Positions 27,396 through 37,605 of a stretch of DNA of 64,000 nucleotides are shown piece after piece; positions within the stretch are counted from its first letter, which is position 1, and each line of letters starts with the position of its first letter. The DNA is taken from positions 1 to 64,000 of the forward strand of contig NZ_WJQT01000010.1 in the NCBI RefSeq assembly GCF_009659375.1, written 5' to 3'. A program made the translations under genes and the position numbers. Source of the stretch: Fundicoccus ignavus. GTDB lineage: Bacteria > Bacillota > Bacilli > Lactobacillales > Aerococcaceae. The notes beneath the pieces were generated by a model. That model saw only the letters and a list, made by a program, of their open reading frames with translations. It was not told the origin of the DNA and did not search any database.

Positions 27396-28445
27396 TTATA
27401 CTGGAATACTTATATCTACGATCGTTCCTTGCTGTTTAATGCTGACAATCTTAAATGTGCCGCCCAGACCCACGACACGTTCTCGCATGTTTCTTAAGCC
27501 GTAACTCCCCACTTTATCTGGTTGGTTACTTTCAAAGCCTACGCCATCATCAACAATTTTGAGTGTCACACTATCTTGAGTTTGATTGAGGTAAACTTCT
27601 AATTTATTTGCTTTGGCGTGTCTTAGCGTATTGGAAACTGCTTCTTGAACAATTCTAAATAAATGGTCCTCAATCCCACTGTCTAAAGTCGTTTCCATCA
27701 ATTCCCATTTTAATTCTAATGACACTTTCGAATACAACTCTTCCAACAGATTGGTAATGCCTTGTTTTAAGGAGCGGTCTTCTAATGCCACTGGTCTTAA
27801 GTGTAACAGTAATGCACGCATTTCCGTTTGCGCATTACCGATAACTTCTTCAACTTTAATCAATTGTTTTTTGACTGGTTCTGATAATTGACCATCGATT
27901 GTTTCGTTAATCGCTGATAACATCATCATGGCCGCAAACAATTGCTGACTAACTGAATCATGGAGTTCGCGTGCAATTCTCGAGCGTTCTTTTTCGATAA
28001 TCTCTTCTTTGGTGTCTTCGCCAACAAAAACAGGTGCAGCGGTAAATTCTTGTAAATCAGCGGATAATTGCACTAATCTTTCGCGTATACGATTGATGTC
28101 GTTGGATAATATTTTGTCATTATCATACCAACTACGTTGATTTACTTCTTGGTTGAATATACTGTGTTTATACTTTCCGAGTAAGAGCCAATTAATTTTA
28201 GCGCGTATTTGTTCATAAGGTTCATTTAAAGAAAACGCAATATAAACTGCATAGACCGCTGAGCTTGCTACTATAAAAGCTAATAAAACAAGTATAAATG
28301 GTAGTCTGAAAACTGTCCTAAATAATAACTCATCCAGAGGTAAGATAGCTAATGGCCTGACAATAATTAATATGATAACGACTACGAAAGAAATACTTAT
28401 AAAGACTTGGTTTAAAAATAAACGAAACCACAAACGTAAATTCAC
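27396..28445 (-). CDS. liaS: sensor histidine kinase LiaS/VraS
   Basis: 349 residues. Two N-terminal membrane helices with a very short extracellular loop mark an intramembrane-sensing kinase. The phosphorylated His is in [17 protein letters not shown], and the ATPase domain has the N-box [14 protein letters not shown] and G-box VDDGVGFE. The start is GTG at 28445: AGGTGA lies upstream, and the GTGA overlaps the liaF stop by 4 bp. A longer frame reaches into liaF and is not the real start. Confidence 0.92.
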   Translation of the reverse strand: MNLRLWFRLFLNQVFISISFVVVIILIIVRPLAILPLDELLFRTVFRLPFILVLLAFIVASSAVYAVYIAFSLNEPYEQIRAKINWLLLGKYKHSIFNQEVNQRSWYDNDKILSNDINRIRERLVQLSADLQEFTAAPVFVGEDTKEEIIEKERSRIARELHDSVSQQLFAAMMMLSAINETIDGQLSEPVKKQLIKVEEVIGNAQTEMRALLLHLRPVALEDRSLKQGITNLLEELYSKVSLELKWELMETTLDSGIEDHLFRIVQEAVSNTLRHAKANKLEVYLNQTQDSVTLKIVDDGVGFESNQPDKVGSYGLRNMRERVVGLGGTFKIVSIKQQGTIVDISIPV

Positions 28446-29191
28446 AGTAAAATCACCTCGATATCTCCGGTAACAATTGAAATGATCACTTTTAATTTGC
28501 GATCTGAATCTGAATAAGCAGGACTCGTCCACTGAAAATTATCGCCTCTCAATAAATATTGTTGCGATTCAAACACAACTTGTCCAGAAACTGCGCTAAT
28601 ATTTAACCGCAAACCAATATCTTTGGGAATAATCACACGTGTTCGTCCAAAAAGTTTCCGAATCATAACAATATTTTCTCCTGCTGGTAAGATGGTGTTA
28701 CCGAGATCGATAATCGAGTTACCTCCAATATAAGCTAAGTTGATATCATCCCATTCATAAACATTTTTATTCTCTTCCCTAGAGTCAAATAGTGACTGAT
28801 TTTTAAGTAAAGAACGTTGCCCACTTTGAGGTTGAACCAGTTGGATACCATGATACTGTTCTTTTGTTTGAAACGGATGTAAGACAGATTCACCGAAAAA
28901 GAAAAATTCATTTCCCTCTGGTGTTCGATATAACAGTATAATTAACAAGATTGCTACTAACAATAACCAAATTGATTTCGTTAATAATAGCGATAATAGT
29001 ATGAAAAAAAAGCCAATAATGAAAAGAAATCGTTTAACAAACGACTGTTTCACCCACGATGTTGAGACAAGAAATAGAATACCAATTCCTAGAATCGCAA
29101 CATTTTGCATTGTTGTGAATATTTCAAATGCAATCAAAGTCAAACTGACACCAATTACAATAAATATATTATTCTTCAAAAAATTAATCAT
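28442..29191 (-). CDS. liaF: LiaF, negative regulator of the LiaRS system
   Basis: 249 residues. The N-terminal half has about four membrane helices. The C-terminal half (about 115-249) is a beta-rich domain with GNSIIDLGNTILPAGENIVMIRKLFGRTRVIIPKD, typical of the cell-wall-active-antibiotics response domain. LiaF keeps LiaS off in unstressed cells. First gene of the liaF-liaS-liaR operon, with AGAGGCG before its ATG. Confidence 0.9.
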   Translation of the reverse strand: MINFLKNNIFIVIGVSLTLIAFEIFTTMQNVAILGIGILFLVSTSWVKQSFVKRFLFIIGFFFILLSLLLTKSIWLLLVAILLIILLYRTPEGNEFFFFGESVLHPFQTKEQYHGIQLVQPQSGQRSLLKNQSLFDSREENKNVYEWDDINLAYIGGNSIIDLGNTILPAGENIVMIRKLFGRTRVIIPKDIGLRLNISAVSGQVVFESQQYLLRGDNFQWTSPAYSDSDRKLKVIISIVTGDIEVILL

Positions 29192-29550
29192 CTGACGCCT
29201 CTTTTCACTCTATATACATTTTACTCTATCATGCCAAGCTCTAGTTCTAAGAGCATCCGCCTAAAGTACCAAAGTTAAAATTTTATTAAGTCCTTGCTTT
29301 AATTTTATCATAATCCTATCAAAATATGATACATTATCCTTATTTTATGACTTTCAATTCATTATCTCTAAAATCAAAAAATATACTGGTTGTAAATGCT
29401 ACATAAGAGAAATTAGAATAAGTAGCCATTGATATACATTCTGCTCTTAAAATCGTGTTATTTACCTTAATTTCCAATAGCTAGATTGTTGTTTGTTTCA
29501 CATTGCATTTAGATTTGCTTCTTCAAATGAGCTTAAGTAACTCTCAGAAG

Positions 29551-29659
29551 AATCTGAGGCTTTGAGGGCGACCACCGTCTTGGATAAACAACAAGATGAG
29601 CGAAGTACAAAGCTTGATAAATCAGCATAAAACTCATAGACCTTATATTATAAAAAAAC
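29551..29659. repeat. partial dispersed intergenic repeat (right half)
   Basis: Matches the last third of the full copies: GAGGCTTTGAgGGCGACCACCG, TTGGATAAACAA, GAGCGAAGTACAAAGCTTGATAAA and the A-run end. It lies directly beside the full copy that starts at 29658, so the two are in tandem. Bases 29192-29550 upstream of liaF hold no gene I can support. Confidence 0.7.
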
Positions 29660-29969
29660 CTCGTACTTTGTCCGAAGCCTTTAAATTCCGTTTAGCAGTA
29701 TTAACTTGAGTATATCGCTTTACTTTTGTTAAAATATTTAACGTAGCTCAATGACTTGTTTTCCAGAGCGGTACAAAGGGTAATCGGCGTAGCTTGGTGC
29801 GACTTTGAGCGCAGCGAATTAGACACATCCTAGCCGATTGAGCTGGAAAAGCACGAACAACCGTGAGGCTTTGAAAGCGACCATCGCCTTGGATAAACAA
29901 TTAGCTGAGCGAAGTACAAAGCTTGGTAACTCAACTAAAAATTTTCTAACTTCTTAAAATACAAAAAAA
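29658..29969. repeat. dispersed intergenic repeat, full copy A
   Basis: About 310 bp, alignable from end to end with 40295-40609 and 55518-55825. It starts with a degenerate terminator-like CCTCG stem, contains the TAATCGGC / GCCGATTG outer stem (about 29781-29838) and ends in an A-run that abuts the greA terminator. No coding frame is conserved among copies. Confidence 0.85.
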
Positions 29970-30008
29970 CGCTCTTGACCTTAGGTTACCCCAAGAACAA
30001 GAACGTTT
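29963..30008 (-). terminator. greA terminator
   Basis: An imperfect hairpin (AACGCTCTTG arm pairing with CAAGAACGTT) lies just past the greA stop. On the minus strand it is followed by TTTTTTT. Confidence 0.75.
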
Positions 30009-30016
30009 AACTAACA

Positions 30017-30496
30017 TTATGCTTTTTCTACTTTTGTAATCTTAACATCAAAGGCTCCACCAGGCGTTTCGATTGAAACAACATCGCCAACTGATTTATT
30101 TAATAAAGCTTTAGCGATTGGTGAGTCATTAGAAATTTTAGCATCTAATGGATCAGCTTCTGCACTACCAACAATTTTGTAAGTTTCCTCATCACCATCT
30201 GGTAATTCCACAAAAGTAATCTTACGACCTAATGAAACAATGTTTTCATCAACATCAGAATCGTTAATAATTTCCGCAAAACGAATCATTGTTTCTAAAG
30301 TCGAAATACGACCTTCAACGAATGCTTGCTCATCTTTTGCTGATTCATATTCTGAGTTTTCAGATAAATCACCAAAACTACGAGCAACTTTAATACGTTC
30401 TACAATTTCTTTTCTTTTGTTAACTTTTAAATCTTCGAGTTCAGCTTCTAATTTAGCTTTTCCCTCTAAAGTCATTGGATAAACTTTTTCTTCCAT
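30017..30496 (-). CDS. greA: transcription elongation factor GreA
   Basis: 159 residues, standard length. It rescues backtracked RNA polymerase by stimulating transcript cleavage. The N-terminal coiled coil carries the acidic tip ([31 protein letters not shown], about 34-64) and the C-terminal FKBP-like domain ends in [23 protein letters not shown]. The ATG follows TAGGAGAAAA. It is downstream of udk with about 100 bp between. Confidence 0.95.
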   Translation of the reverse strand: MEEKVYPMTLEGKAKLEAELEDLKVNKRKEIVERIKVARSFGDLSENSEYESAKDEQAFVEGRISTLETMIRFAEIINDSDVDENIVSLGRKITFVELPDGDEETYKIVGSAEADPLDAKISNDSPIAKALLNKSVGDVVSIETPGGAFDVKITKVEKA

Positions 30497-30595
30497 AATT
30501 TTCTCCTAACCCCCTTTTCGTAAAACAACAAAATTAAGATATCATTTTATTGCAAGGATTTCAATATAATATTTTATATTTATATAAAATGTAGT

Positions 30596-31225
30596 CTATT
30601 TTTCCAAACCGATGATCGTTCCAATTTTAGTGGTTAGTAAGTCAATTGCGACTTGATTATAACCACCCTCAGGTACGATGATGTCTGCATAGCGCTTTGT
30701 AGGCTCAATAAACTGGTGGAACATTGGTTTTACAACGTTAACGTATTGCTCAATGACAGATTCAACTGAGCGTCCGCGTTCAATAACATCACGTTGAATT
30801 CTTCGTGCCAAGCGAATATCATCGTCGGTGTCAACATAAACTTTGATATCCATTAAATCACGTAAACGTTTATCTTCTAGAATTAAAATTCCTTCAATGA
30901 TAATAACTTCTCGTGAATGCTCTATAACAACTTCATCGCTTCTTGTATGTTTAGCATAATCATAAACAGGTTTTTCAATGGATTTACCTTCTAAAAGGTC
31001 ATTTATATGTTGGTAGAATAACTCTGTATCAAACGCTAATGGATGATCATAGTTAGTATTCAAACGTTCTTCGAATGTTAAATGTGATTGATCTTTATAG
31101 TAATAATCTTGTTGTAGTAACATGACATTCATGTTACCGAAATGCTTTAAAATTTTATTGCTGACACTAGTTTTCCCACTACCTGAGCCACCAGTTACTC
31201 CAATGATAATCGGTTTTTTTGACAC
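30596..31225 (-). CDS. udk: uridine kinase
   Basis: 209 residues. It phosphorylates uridine and cytidine in pyrimidine salvage. Walker A is [13 protein letters not shown] (residues 9-21), with the QQDYYYKDQ and NYDHPLAFD substrate motifs and the lid [13 protein letters not shown]. The start is GTG with GGAAGTG upstream. It follows mltG, as in many Bacilli. Confidence 0.95.
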   Translation of the reverse strand: MSKKPIIIGVTGGSGSGKTSVSNKILKHFGNMNVMLLQQDYYYKDQSHLTFEERLNTNYDHPLAFDTELFYQHINDLLEGKSIEKPVYDYAKHTRSDEVVIEHSREVIIIEGILILEDKRLRDLMDIKVYVDTDDDIRLARRIQRDVIERGRSVESVIEQYVNVVKPMFHQFIEPTKRYADIIVPEGGYNQVAIDLLTTKIGTIIGLEK

Positions 31226-31276
31226 TTTTACACTTCCTATACTATATCTTGTTTAATTGTTTCTTTACACAAATCG

Positions 31277-31330
31277 AAGTTGGCTTAGCAACAGTCACTT
31301 CTTAGGAGGGACTTGCTTTTAAGCCAACTT
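31277..31330 (-). other. structured element between mltG and udk
   Basis: A perfect 11-base stem (AAGTTGGCTTA at 31277-31287 with TAAGCCAACTT at 31320-31330) encloses a second imperfect stem (GCAA-GTC with GAC-TG-TTGC). It begins 17 bp after the mltG stop and is not followed by a T-run, so it is more likely an mRNA-processing or stabilising structure than a simple terminator. Confidence 0.5.
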
Positions 31331-31346
31331 ATCATATATTAAATGT

Positions 31347-32543
31347 TTATTCTGTTACTTCGTCCACAGGTTCTTCACTTTCTGCTTGTGATTCATCACT
31401 CTCGAAATATGGATTTACATATTGCTCAACTAAAGCATTATGATCATCAATATTAGATGAATAATAAATTTCCTGTGTATCTAAATCAGCGACAAAATAG
31501 TAATACTCTGAGTATGTTGGATAAATTGTTGCCATTATCGAAGACATACTTGGACTATTATATGGACCAGGTGCTAGCCCTGTATACATATAAAGATTAT
31601 ATGGTGAATCAACTTCTAAATCTTCTAGCGTAACTAACTCTTTGTGTTCTCCCAATGCATAAAGCACTGTGATATCACTTTGAAGTGGCATGCCCACATC
31701 AATACGGTTTAAGAAAACACCGGCTATGAGCGCTCTATCTTCATTAGTAATACCTTCACGTTCAACTATGGATGCTAACGTTAAGACCTGATGGAATGAT
31801 AACCAAGTATTATCTAAATCTTCTCGAATCGCTTGGAACTCCAAGTTCATCGTTGATACCATCTGGGTAACTAAATCTTCCAAAGTCATACCCGCTAAAT
31901 AATCATAAGTTGCTGGGAATAAGTAGCCTTCAAGTGGATATTTCAATCCTTCAATATCGAGTAAGCCAGCTAACAATGTTGGAAACTTCTCTGATAAGCC
32001 TTTGATAAATGTTTCATCATTAACCAAAGTCATAAATTCTTCTGATGTATAAGGTGTTTTTTCTTCAATTAATTCACCAATCTGTTCTAAAGTTGTTCCT
32101 TCAATAACAGTAATTGTTGTATCAACATCTTCGAAAATTGGTTCCCCACCTGCTTTAAGTTGAGCAATAATCCCATCTACGTTCATCGCTTTTGAAAATT
32201 CATAATGACCGGCTTGAAGTTCACCCACATTCTGCAATTTCATATACACTTCAAAAATAAATTGATTATTAACTAAAGCATTTTCTTTTAAAATTGCCGC
32301 AATATCGTCTGTCGTACTACCAATTGGCACAGTTACCTCAACAGTTTGTTCATTTTTATCATCAACAGGTCCTAACGCATGATTAATATAAAAATAACTG
32401 CCTAAGCTCCCAACGATTACGATTGTCAGAAAGGTGATAATTATGATTTTGACGATACGGTTCGTCCACATTTTTTCTTTGACTTGGTAAGTCTCTTTCG
32501 TTTTCGCTTGTTCACGAATTTTTTTCCAATCAAATTTAGCCAT
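31347..32543 (-). CDS. mltG: endolytic murein transglycosylase MltG
   Basis: 398 residues. A membrane-bound YceG-like enzyme that cuts nascent glycan strands and so sets peptidoglycan chain length. One membrane helix lies at about 31-53, then a LysM-like part, then the catalytic domain with the glutamate in LASIVEREGI and the conserved LYALGEHKE and PYNLYMYTGLAPGPYNSPS motifs. The start MAKFDWKK is chosen because AAAGGAGGAG precedes it; the frame is open 18 codons further. The C-terminus is acidic. Confidence 0.93.
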   Translation of the reverse strand: MAKFDWKKIREQAKTKETYQVKEKMWTNRIVKIIIITFLTIVIVGSLGSYFYINHALGPVDDKNEQTVEVTVPIGSTTDDIAAILKENALVNNQFIFEVYMKLQNVGELQAGHYEFSKAMNVDGIIAQLKAGGEPIFEDVDTTITVIEGTTLEQIGELIEEKTPYTSEEFMTLVNDETFIKGLSEKFPTLLAGLLDIEGLKYPLEGYLFPATYDYLAGMTLEDLVTQMVSTMNLEFQAIREDLDNTWLSFHQVLTLASIVEREGITNEDRALIAGVFLNRIDVGMPLQSDITVLYALGEHKELVTLEDLEVDSPYNLYMYTGLAPGPYNSPSMSSIMATIYPTYSEYYYFVADLDTQEIYYSSNIDDHNALVEQYVNPYFESDESQAESEEPVDEVTE

Positions 32544-32630
32544 AACTCCTCCTTTAACTAACAAGACTAATAATGCTAGCATTATATCAGACTTCATCTA
32601 TGTTGGCTACATATTGCATGTTACAAAAAC

Positions 32631-32663
32631 ATCACACTTTCGCGTTAATCGCAAAAGTGTGAT
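32631..32663 (-). terminator. terminator after the DUF1292 gene
   Basis: ATCACACTTT...AAAGTGTGAT hairpin with a GCG/CGC inner stem. On the minus strand it is followed by GTTTTTG. It separates the alaS-side genes from mltG. Confidence 0.8.
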
Positions 32664-32688
32664 TGTCCGATAGATACTATCTTTTTTA

Positions 32689-32994
32689 TTAGTCTTCGTC
32701 TGCTAGGAATGTATTCAATACTTCTTCAACCATATCCCATTCTTCTTCGGTTTCAATTGGTTGTAAAGCACCAGCATTACCTTCTTCAGTCTCTATGTAT
32801 GAAAAAGCTTGTAATTCTACATCTTCATCTTCAACTGTACCTGCTGGATAAACTAATACATAACTCTTGTTAAAATCTTCAGATTCAAAAGTGAATAGAA
32901 TCTCATATAAAGACTCGTTCCCCTCTTCGTCTAAAATTGTAATATATTCGTGATCGTGGTCATGATTGTGATCGTGGTCGTGATTGTGAACCAT
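32689..32994 (-). CDS. DUF1292 family protein with His/Asp-rich N-terminus
   Basis: 101 residues of the DUF1292 (YrzB) family, which usually follows ruvX in Bacilli; function unknown. The core [23 protein letters not shown] is followed by SYVLVYPAG. The N-terminus (residues 2-15) is a run of alternating His-Asp/Asn pairs that would bind divalent metal, an addition not present in every member. It is 18 bp after ruvX and is probably co-transcribed with ireB and ruvX. Confidence 0.85.
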   Translation of the reverse strand: MVHNHDHDHNHDHDHEYITILDEEGNESLYEILFTFESEDFNKSYVLVYPAGTVEDEDVELQAFSYIETEEGNAGALQPIETEEEWDMVEEVLNTFLADED

Positions 32995-33012
32995 AATATA
33001 GCCTCCTATTGT

Positions 33013-33444
33013 TTAATTTTTAGTATTTAAATAATTTTGTAAAATAATTACTGCGGCAAGTTTATCAATAACTTGCTTACGTTTCTTACGTGAAACATCG
33101 CCTTCTGTAATTAACATCTTCTCAGCTTGAGCAGTTGTTAAACGCTCGTCTTGATAGGCAATCTCAATTTCTGGTAATAATTCTTGTAATTTCTCACCAT
33201 AAGCCAGTGACGCTTCTGCTCGCGGTCCAATAGAATTATTCATATTTTTAGGCAAGCCAATAATTACCTTATTAACTGACTGTTCTTTGATTAATACTAA
33301 CAAGCGATCAAATCCGAAATCTCCTTCATCTTCATTGATGCGGATAGTTTCAACGCCTTGAGCAGTCCAACCCATCAAGTCACTGACGGCTACACCAACA
33401 GTTCTCGAACCTACATCCAATCCCATTGTTCTTTGATAATTCAA
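33013..33444 (-). CDS. ruvX: RuvX/YqgF RNase H-fold nuclease
   Basis: 143 residues. The N-terminal [15 protein letters not shown] has the first acidic residue of the RNase H-like active site, [17 protein letters not shown] the second motif, and [15 protein letters not shown] the third. It is called a Holliday junction resolvase and also acts in 16S rRNA 5' processing. It lies 2 bp after ireB in the ireB-ruvX-DUF1292 order conserved in Bacilli. Confidence 0.93.
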   Translation of the reverse strand: MNYQRTMGLDVGSRTVGVAVSDLMGWTAQGVETIRINEDEGDFGFDRLLVLIKEQSVNKVIIGLPKNMNNSIGPRAEASLAYGEKLQELLPEIEIAYQDERLTTAQAEKMLITEGDVSRKKRKQVIDKLAAVIILQNYLNTKN

Positions 33445-33446
33445 TG

Positions 33447-33707
33447 TTAGCTCTCTTTCTGAGTCAAATAAAATTCGACTAATTTTTCTACTATTTCATC
33501 ACGTTCATGACGACGAATTAAATTACGTGCATCATTGTGACGCGGAATATAAGCTGGATCACCAGATAATAAGTAACCAACTATTTGGTTGATTGGCTCA
33601 TAACCTTTTTCTTCCAGTGCAGTATAAACTATTTCTAAAGTTTCTCGCACGGTGCGTTTATTTAAATCATCTAATTTGAATAATATTGTTTCATCTAATG
33701 ATTGCAT
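33447..33707 (-). CDS. ireB: IreB family regulatory phosphoprotein
   Basis: 86 residues of the UPF0297/IreB family. In Enterococcus the protein is phosphorylated by the Ser/Thr kinase IreK and restrains cephalosporin resistance. Family motifs are visible: [25 protein letters not shown] with target threonines, and [26 protein letters not shown]. An upstream GTG at 33716 is also in frame; the ATG at 33707 is preferred because GGTGA precedes it at proper spacing. Confidence 0.92.
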   Translation of the reverse strand: MQSLDETILFKLDDLNKRTVRETLEIVYTALEEKGYEPINQIVGYLLSGDPAYIPRHNDARNLIRRHERDEIVEKLVEFYLTQKES

Positions 33708-33797
33708 GTCTTTCACCGACCCTTTCTTATAGTCACATTTTACATTAGTTGACCAAGAAATGAAACTTTTATTGATTTAAAACTCTTATTCTGAGAA

Positions 33798-36449
33798 TTA
33801 ATTCATTAAGTTTGTAATTTCTGTCGCAATTTCACTTAACATTTGATCGATACCCGCTGGATTTTTACCTCCGGCTTGAGCCATTTGTGGACGACCACCA
33901 CCGCCACCACCAATTTGTTTAGCCAGTGGTTTAATTAAATCTCCTGCTTTTAGCCCTTTAGCCACTGTTTCATCATCAACCAATACCATTAAGTTTGCTT
34001 TATCATCTTGAGCAGCTGCTAAAACTAATACATTCGACGCTGCTTTTTGACGCCAAACATCACCTAGATTACGTAAACCATCCATATTCTGGTTATCTAA
34101 TTTCAGACCGATAAATGTAATGTCTGATGCAGTTTGAACATCATTAAATAGATTGTCTGATTCTTGTTGCATTATTTTTGCTGATAAAGATTCTACTTTA
34201 GAATGAGTTGCTTTCAATTCTTCTTGCATCAATTCAATTCGATGTGCTAATTGATCTAACTGTTGAACTTTTAGTTGAGCTTGAACATCTGTCAGTAATT
34301 GTTCTTTAGCTTGGTAATCAGCTATTGCTGCTTGACCCGTTAACGCTTCAATACGACGGATACCTGCACCTATACCTGATTCACTAATTAACTTAAATGT
34401 ACCGATTTCATTTGTGTTGGTAACGTGAGTCCCACCACATAGCTCAATGGATTCATTCGCAATATTGACAACACGTACAACATCGCCATATTTTTCACCA
34501 AACAATGCCATAGCGCCTAAAGCTTTCGCATCATCAATCGACATTTCAGTAATATCTACATCCACCGCGTTCTCAATATAGTAATTGACAATACTTGCGA
34601 TTTGTTTTAATTCTTCATCCGTCACTTTACCAAAGTGCGAGAAGTCAAAACGTAGACGATCTGGCCCAACATATGACCCTGCTTGATTAGCATGATCACC
34701 CAAGACAACTTTCAATGCTTTATGTAATAAGTGAGTTGCCGTATGGTTTTGATTTGTTTTAATACGCGCCTGACGATCAACTGTTAGTGTATAAGACTGA
34801 TTAATGTTCAATGGCATCTCTAATGTTCTCAATTTATGCATAAATTGACCATTAGGTGCTTTCTTAACATCTAATACTTCAGCCAACATATCTGGTCCGT
34901 CAAATATCGCGCCGTTATCTGCAACTTGCCCACCCATTTCAGCATAAAATGGTGAACGGTTAAAGAATACCCATCCTTCAGAACGTGCTGGTAATTGGTC
35001 GTGTAATTCATCATTGATAACAATCGCTTTAATTGTGCCATTAGTTGATAATTGTTCATAACCAACAAATTCGAAATCAAAATCAATTGTCTGTAATACC
35101 GCTGATTGAACAGACATACTTTCTTCTTGTGAACGTGCAGAGCGCGCTCTTTCTCTTTGCGCTTCCATTTCAACATCAAAACCAGCCGCATCAACCGTAA
35201 AGTTATTGTCTTGAGCAATTTCTTCAGTTAATTCTAATGGGAAGCCAAACGTATCATATAGTTGGAAAGCTTGTGGTCCAGTGATTTCATTTTTGCCCGC
35301 TGACTTTAATTCAGCAATGATATCCATTAAATGCGTTTCGCCAGCTTCAATTGTTTCATGGAAACGATCTTCTTCATTTAAAATTACTTGTTGAACGAAC
35401 GCCATATTCTGTCTTAATTCGTGATAGAAGTCGCCCATAATCTCTGCAATTACCGGAACCAATTTACTCATGAAAGCACCTTTAATGCCTAATTTACGTC
35501 CATGCATCACGCTACGACGAATTAAACGTCTTAGGATATAGCCGCGACCTTCATTAGATGGCAAAGCACCGTCACTAATCGCAAAAGATACGGCACGCAC
35601 ATGGTCAGCAATTACTTTAAAACTCACTTTTAATGCTTCTGCTGTTTCGAATTCTACTCCGTTAGCATAAGTTTCAATCGCTTTAATAATTGGCATGAAC
35701 AAGTCTGTTTCGAAGTTAGTCGGTGTATCTTGAATAACTGATACTACACGTTCAAGACCCATACCCGTATCAACGTTCTTGTTTGGTAGTGGTTGATAAG
35801 TACCATCTGGTAAGTGGTTAAATTCAGAGAACACTAAGTTCCAAATTTCTAACCAACGCTCGTTTTCCCCTCCAGGATAGTTTTCTGGATCACCTTCTGG
35901 CAGATCGTTATAAGCTTCTCCACGATCGTAAAAGATTTCTGTGTTAGGTCCACAAGGGCCAGCACCGATATCCCAGAAGTTTCCTTCTTCAGCTACTAAG
36001 TGTGTAGGATCAAAACCATCAATATTCTCCCAAATTTCTTTAGTTTCATTATCTTCAGGATAGTACGTTACATAAAGCAATTCCGGATCAAAATTTAACC
36101 ATTTTTCACCTGTTAAAAATTCCCAAGCCATTGGAATAGCCTCAACTTTATTATAATCACCAATTGAAAAGTTCCCTAACATTTCAAACATCGTATGGTG
36201 ACGCGCTGTATAACCAACATTCTCAATATCGTTCGTTCGAATACTCTTTTGAGAGTTAGCTAAACGAGGATTTTCGGGCACCTCAGTACCGTCGAAATAT
36301 TTCTTTAAAGTTGCTACACCTGAGTTAATCCATAATAAAGTTGGGTCATTGACAGGTACTAAAGATGCACTCGGTAAAATTAAATGTTCTTTCTCTTCAA
36401 AAAAGTCTAACCACATTTGTCTTACTTGTGCACTATTTAATTGCTTCAT
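33798..36449 (-). CDS. alaS: alanine--tRNA ligase
   Basis: 883 residues, full length. The class II catalytic domain is N-terminal (MWLDFFEEKEHLILPSASLVP), and the editing domain holds the zinc ligands in HTATHLLHKAL and CGGTHVTNT. The C-terminal DHHA1 domain has the GGGGGGRPQMAQAGG tail. It charges tRNA-Ala and hydrolyses mischarged seryl and glycyl tRNA. The ATG follows GAGGAGAAG. Its leader is a T-box, so uncharged tRNA-Ala should induce it. Confidence 0.97.
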   Translation of the reverse strand: MKQLNSAQVRQMWLDFFEEKEHLILPSASLVPVNDPTLLWINSGVATLKKYFDGTEVPENPRLANSQKSIRTNDIENVGYTARHHTMFEMLGNFSIGDYNKVEAIPMAWEFLTGEKWLNFDPELLYVTYYPEDNETKEIWENIDGFDPTHLVAEEGNFWDIGAGPCGPNTEIFYDRGEAYNDLPEGDPENYPGGENERWLEIWNLVFSEFNHLPDGTYQPLPNKNVDTGMGLERVVSVIQDTPTNFETDLFMPIIKAIETYANGVEFETAEALKVSFKVIADHVRAVSFAISDGALPSNEGRGYILRRLIRRSVMHGRKLGIKGAFMSKLVPVIAEIMGDFYHELRQNMAFVQQVILNEEDRFHETIEAGETHLMDIIAELKSAGKNEITGPQAFQLYDTFGFPLELTEEIAQDNNFTVDAAGFDVEMEAQRERARSARSQEESMSVQSAVLQTIDFDFEFVGYEQLSTNGTIKAIVINDELHDQLPARSEGWVFFNRSPFYAEMGGQVADNGAIFDGPDMLAEVLDVKKAPNGQFMHKLRTLEMPLNINQSYTLTVDRQARIKTNQNHTATHLLHKALKVVLGDHANQAGSYVGPDRLRFDFSHFGKVTDEELKQIASIVNYYIENAVDVDITEMSIDDAKALGAMALFGEKYGDVVRVVNIANESIELCGGTHVTNTNEIGTFKLISESGIGAGIRRIEALTGQAAIADYQAKEQLLTDVQAQLKVQQLDQLAHRIELMQEELKATHSKVESLSAKIMQQESDNLFNDVQTASDITFIGLKLDNQNMDGLRNLGDVWRQKAASNVLVLAAAQDDKANLMVLVDDETVAKGLKAGDLIKPLAKQIGGGGGGRPQMAQAGGKNPAGIDQMLSEIATEITNLMN

Positions 36450-36478
36450 TCTATCTTCTCCTCTTATTTTAAATCATA

Positions 36479-36710
36479 AAAAAATTAAAAGAGCCGTTAT
36501 AAGTAAGGGCGATTTTCGCGGTACCACCTTACATATAACGACTCTTGTCCTTATTTCTTATCATATCGTTAACGCCGATGATACGCTAATCTTTCGAATA
36601 GTTTTCAACTTGAGGGAGCATCTTGAACATCGATTTCTTTCACCTTATGAAATCGTCTCTAAATCGTTTAGATATGGCCTCAATCACTGTACATTATATA
36701 GAATATTGAA
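36479..36710 (-). ncRNA. T-box leader of alaS
   Basis: On the minus strand the conserved T-box AAGGTGGTACCGCG (near 36517-36530) is followed by a competing terminator: an arm of about 20 bases at 36527-36546 pairs with 36489-36508, then a T-run. The Stem I region lies around 36580-36690. I infer alanine specificity from the gene controlled and do not assign the specifier codon with certainty. The 5' end is approximate. Confidence 0.88.
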
Positions 36711-36766
36711 CCTAAAAGTCAATATACCATGGCAGTTTTTGTACTATTTTGTATTATCATTCTTTT

Positions 36767-36775
36767 TGATATAAT
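36767..36775 (+). promoter_or_regulatory. extended -10 promoter of the DUF92 gene
   Basis: TGATATAAT is an extended -10 (TG-n-TATAAT) 29 bases upstream of the ATG. The -35 region (TTTTGT at 17 bp) is weak, as usual for this class. Confidence 0.5.
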
Positions 36776-36804
36776 GCTTAAGAATTCAAATTACGAGGTG
36801 TCCT

Positions 36805-37605
36805 ATGTTATTCATCAGTTTATTAATTAATGCGCTTGCCACTTATTCGGCCTTTAAGTTTAAAAGTTTAACCAAATACGGAGCCACAACAGCTTGTATT
36901 GTTGGCTTTCTATTTATGTATTTGGGCGGATTTGCTAGCTGGATTTTACTTATAATGTTATTAGTTTCCTCTACTGTTATTGAAAAAGGCAGTTTGTTGA
37001 TGAAATTGAAAAGCCCTAACCAAATATCTTCACCTACTAGTGAGCATTCTGGACGTTCTGCTTATCAAGTATTAGCGAATAGTCTTTTAGCTTTGCTTTG
37101 TTTGATAGTTTATAGCAACTCAACTAATTCAGTCTATTATTATTTGCTTGTTGTAGCTATCGCTGGTTCAACCGCTGATACCTGGGCATCAGAAATTGGC
37201 GTTTTAAGCTCTAAGAAACCTCGCTCACTCATAACTGGTAAACAAATGGCCACAGGTAAATCAGGCGGTGTCACACCTTTAGGTTTGTTTGCAAGCTTTT
37301 GGGGGTCTGCTTTTATTGTCACTTTAGCTGTATTGTTTACAGATGAAGTGACACTAAATATGTGGTTGCCTTTATTGTTGTTAGGTGGGCTTTGTTCATT
37401 AATCGACAGTATATTAGGCCTAACTGTACAAGTTGTCTATTTAGACTTAGAAACGAACAAAGAAACAGAAGCCCTACCTGATAGCGCAACTGCTTCACAA
37501 TTTAAGCGCATCAAGGGGCTCCCTGGTTTTGATAATAGTGTTGTCAATATTGTAAGTGACTTACTGACCATATTAATTTCATGGCTGTACCTGACTAAAT
37601 TCTAA
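36805..37605 (+). CDS. DUF92 family integral membrane protein
   Basis: 266 residues with about six or seven membrane helices. The motif GSTADTWASEIGVLS and KSGGVTPLGLFAS are the conserved signatures of DUF92, a family that includes plant phytyl-phosphate kinase VTE6 and many bacterial members of unknown role. A prenyl- or lipid-phosphate activity is possible but unproven. AGGTG precedes the ATG. It converges with the HAD gene, with a 4-bp overlap of stop codons. Confidence 0.82.
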   Translation: MLFISLLINALATYSAFKFKSLTKYGATTACIVGFLFMYLGGFASWILLIMLLVSSTVIEKGSLLMKLKSPNQISSPTSEHSGRSAYQVLANSLLALLCLIVYSNSTNSVYYYLLVVAIAGSTADTWASEIGVLSSKKPRSLITGKQMATGKSGGVTPLGLFASFWGSAFIVTLAVLFTDEVTLNMWLPLLLLGGLCSLIDSILGLTVQVVYLDLETNKETEALPDSATASQFKRIKGLPGFDNSVVNIVSDLLTILISWLYLTKF

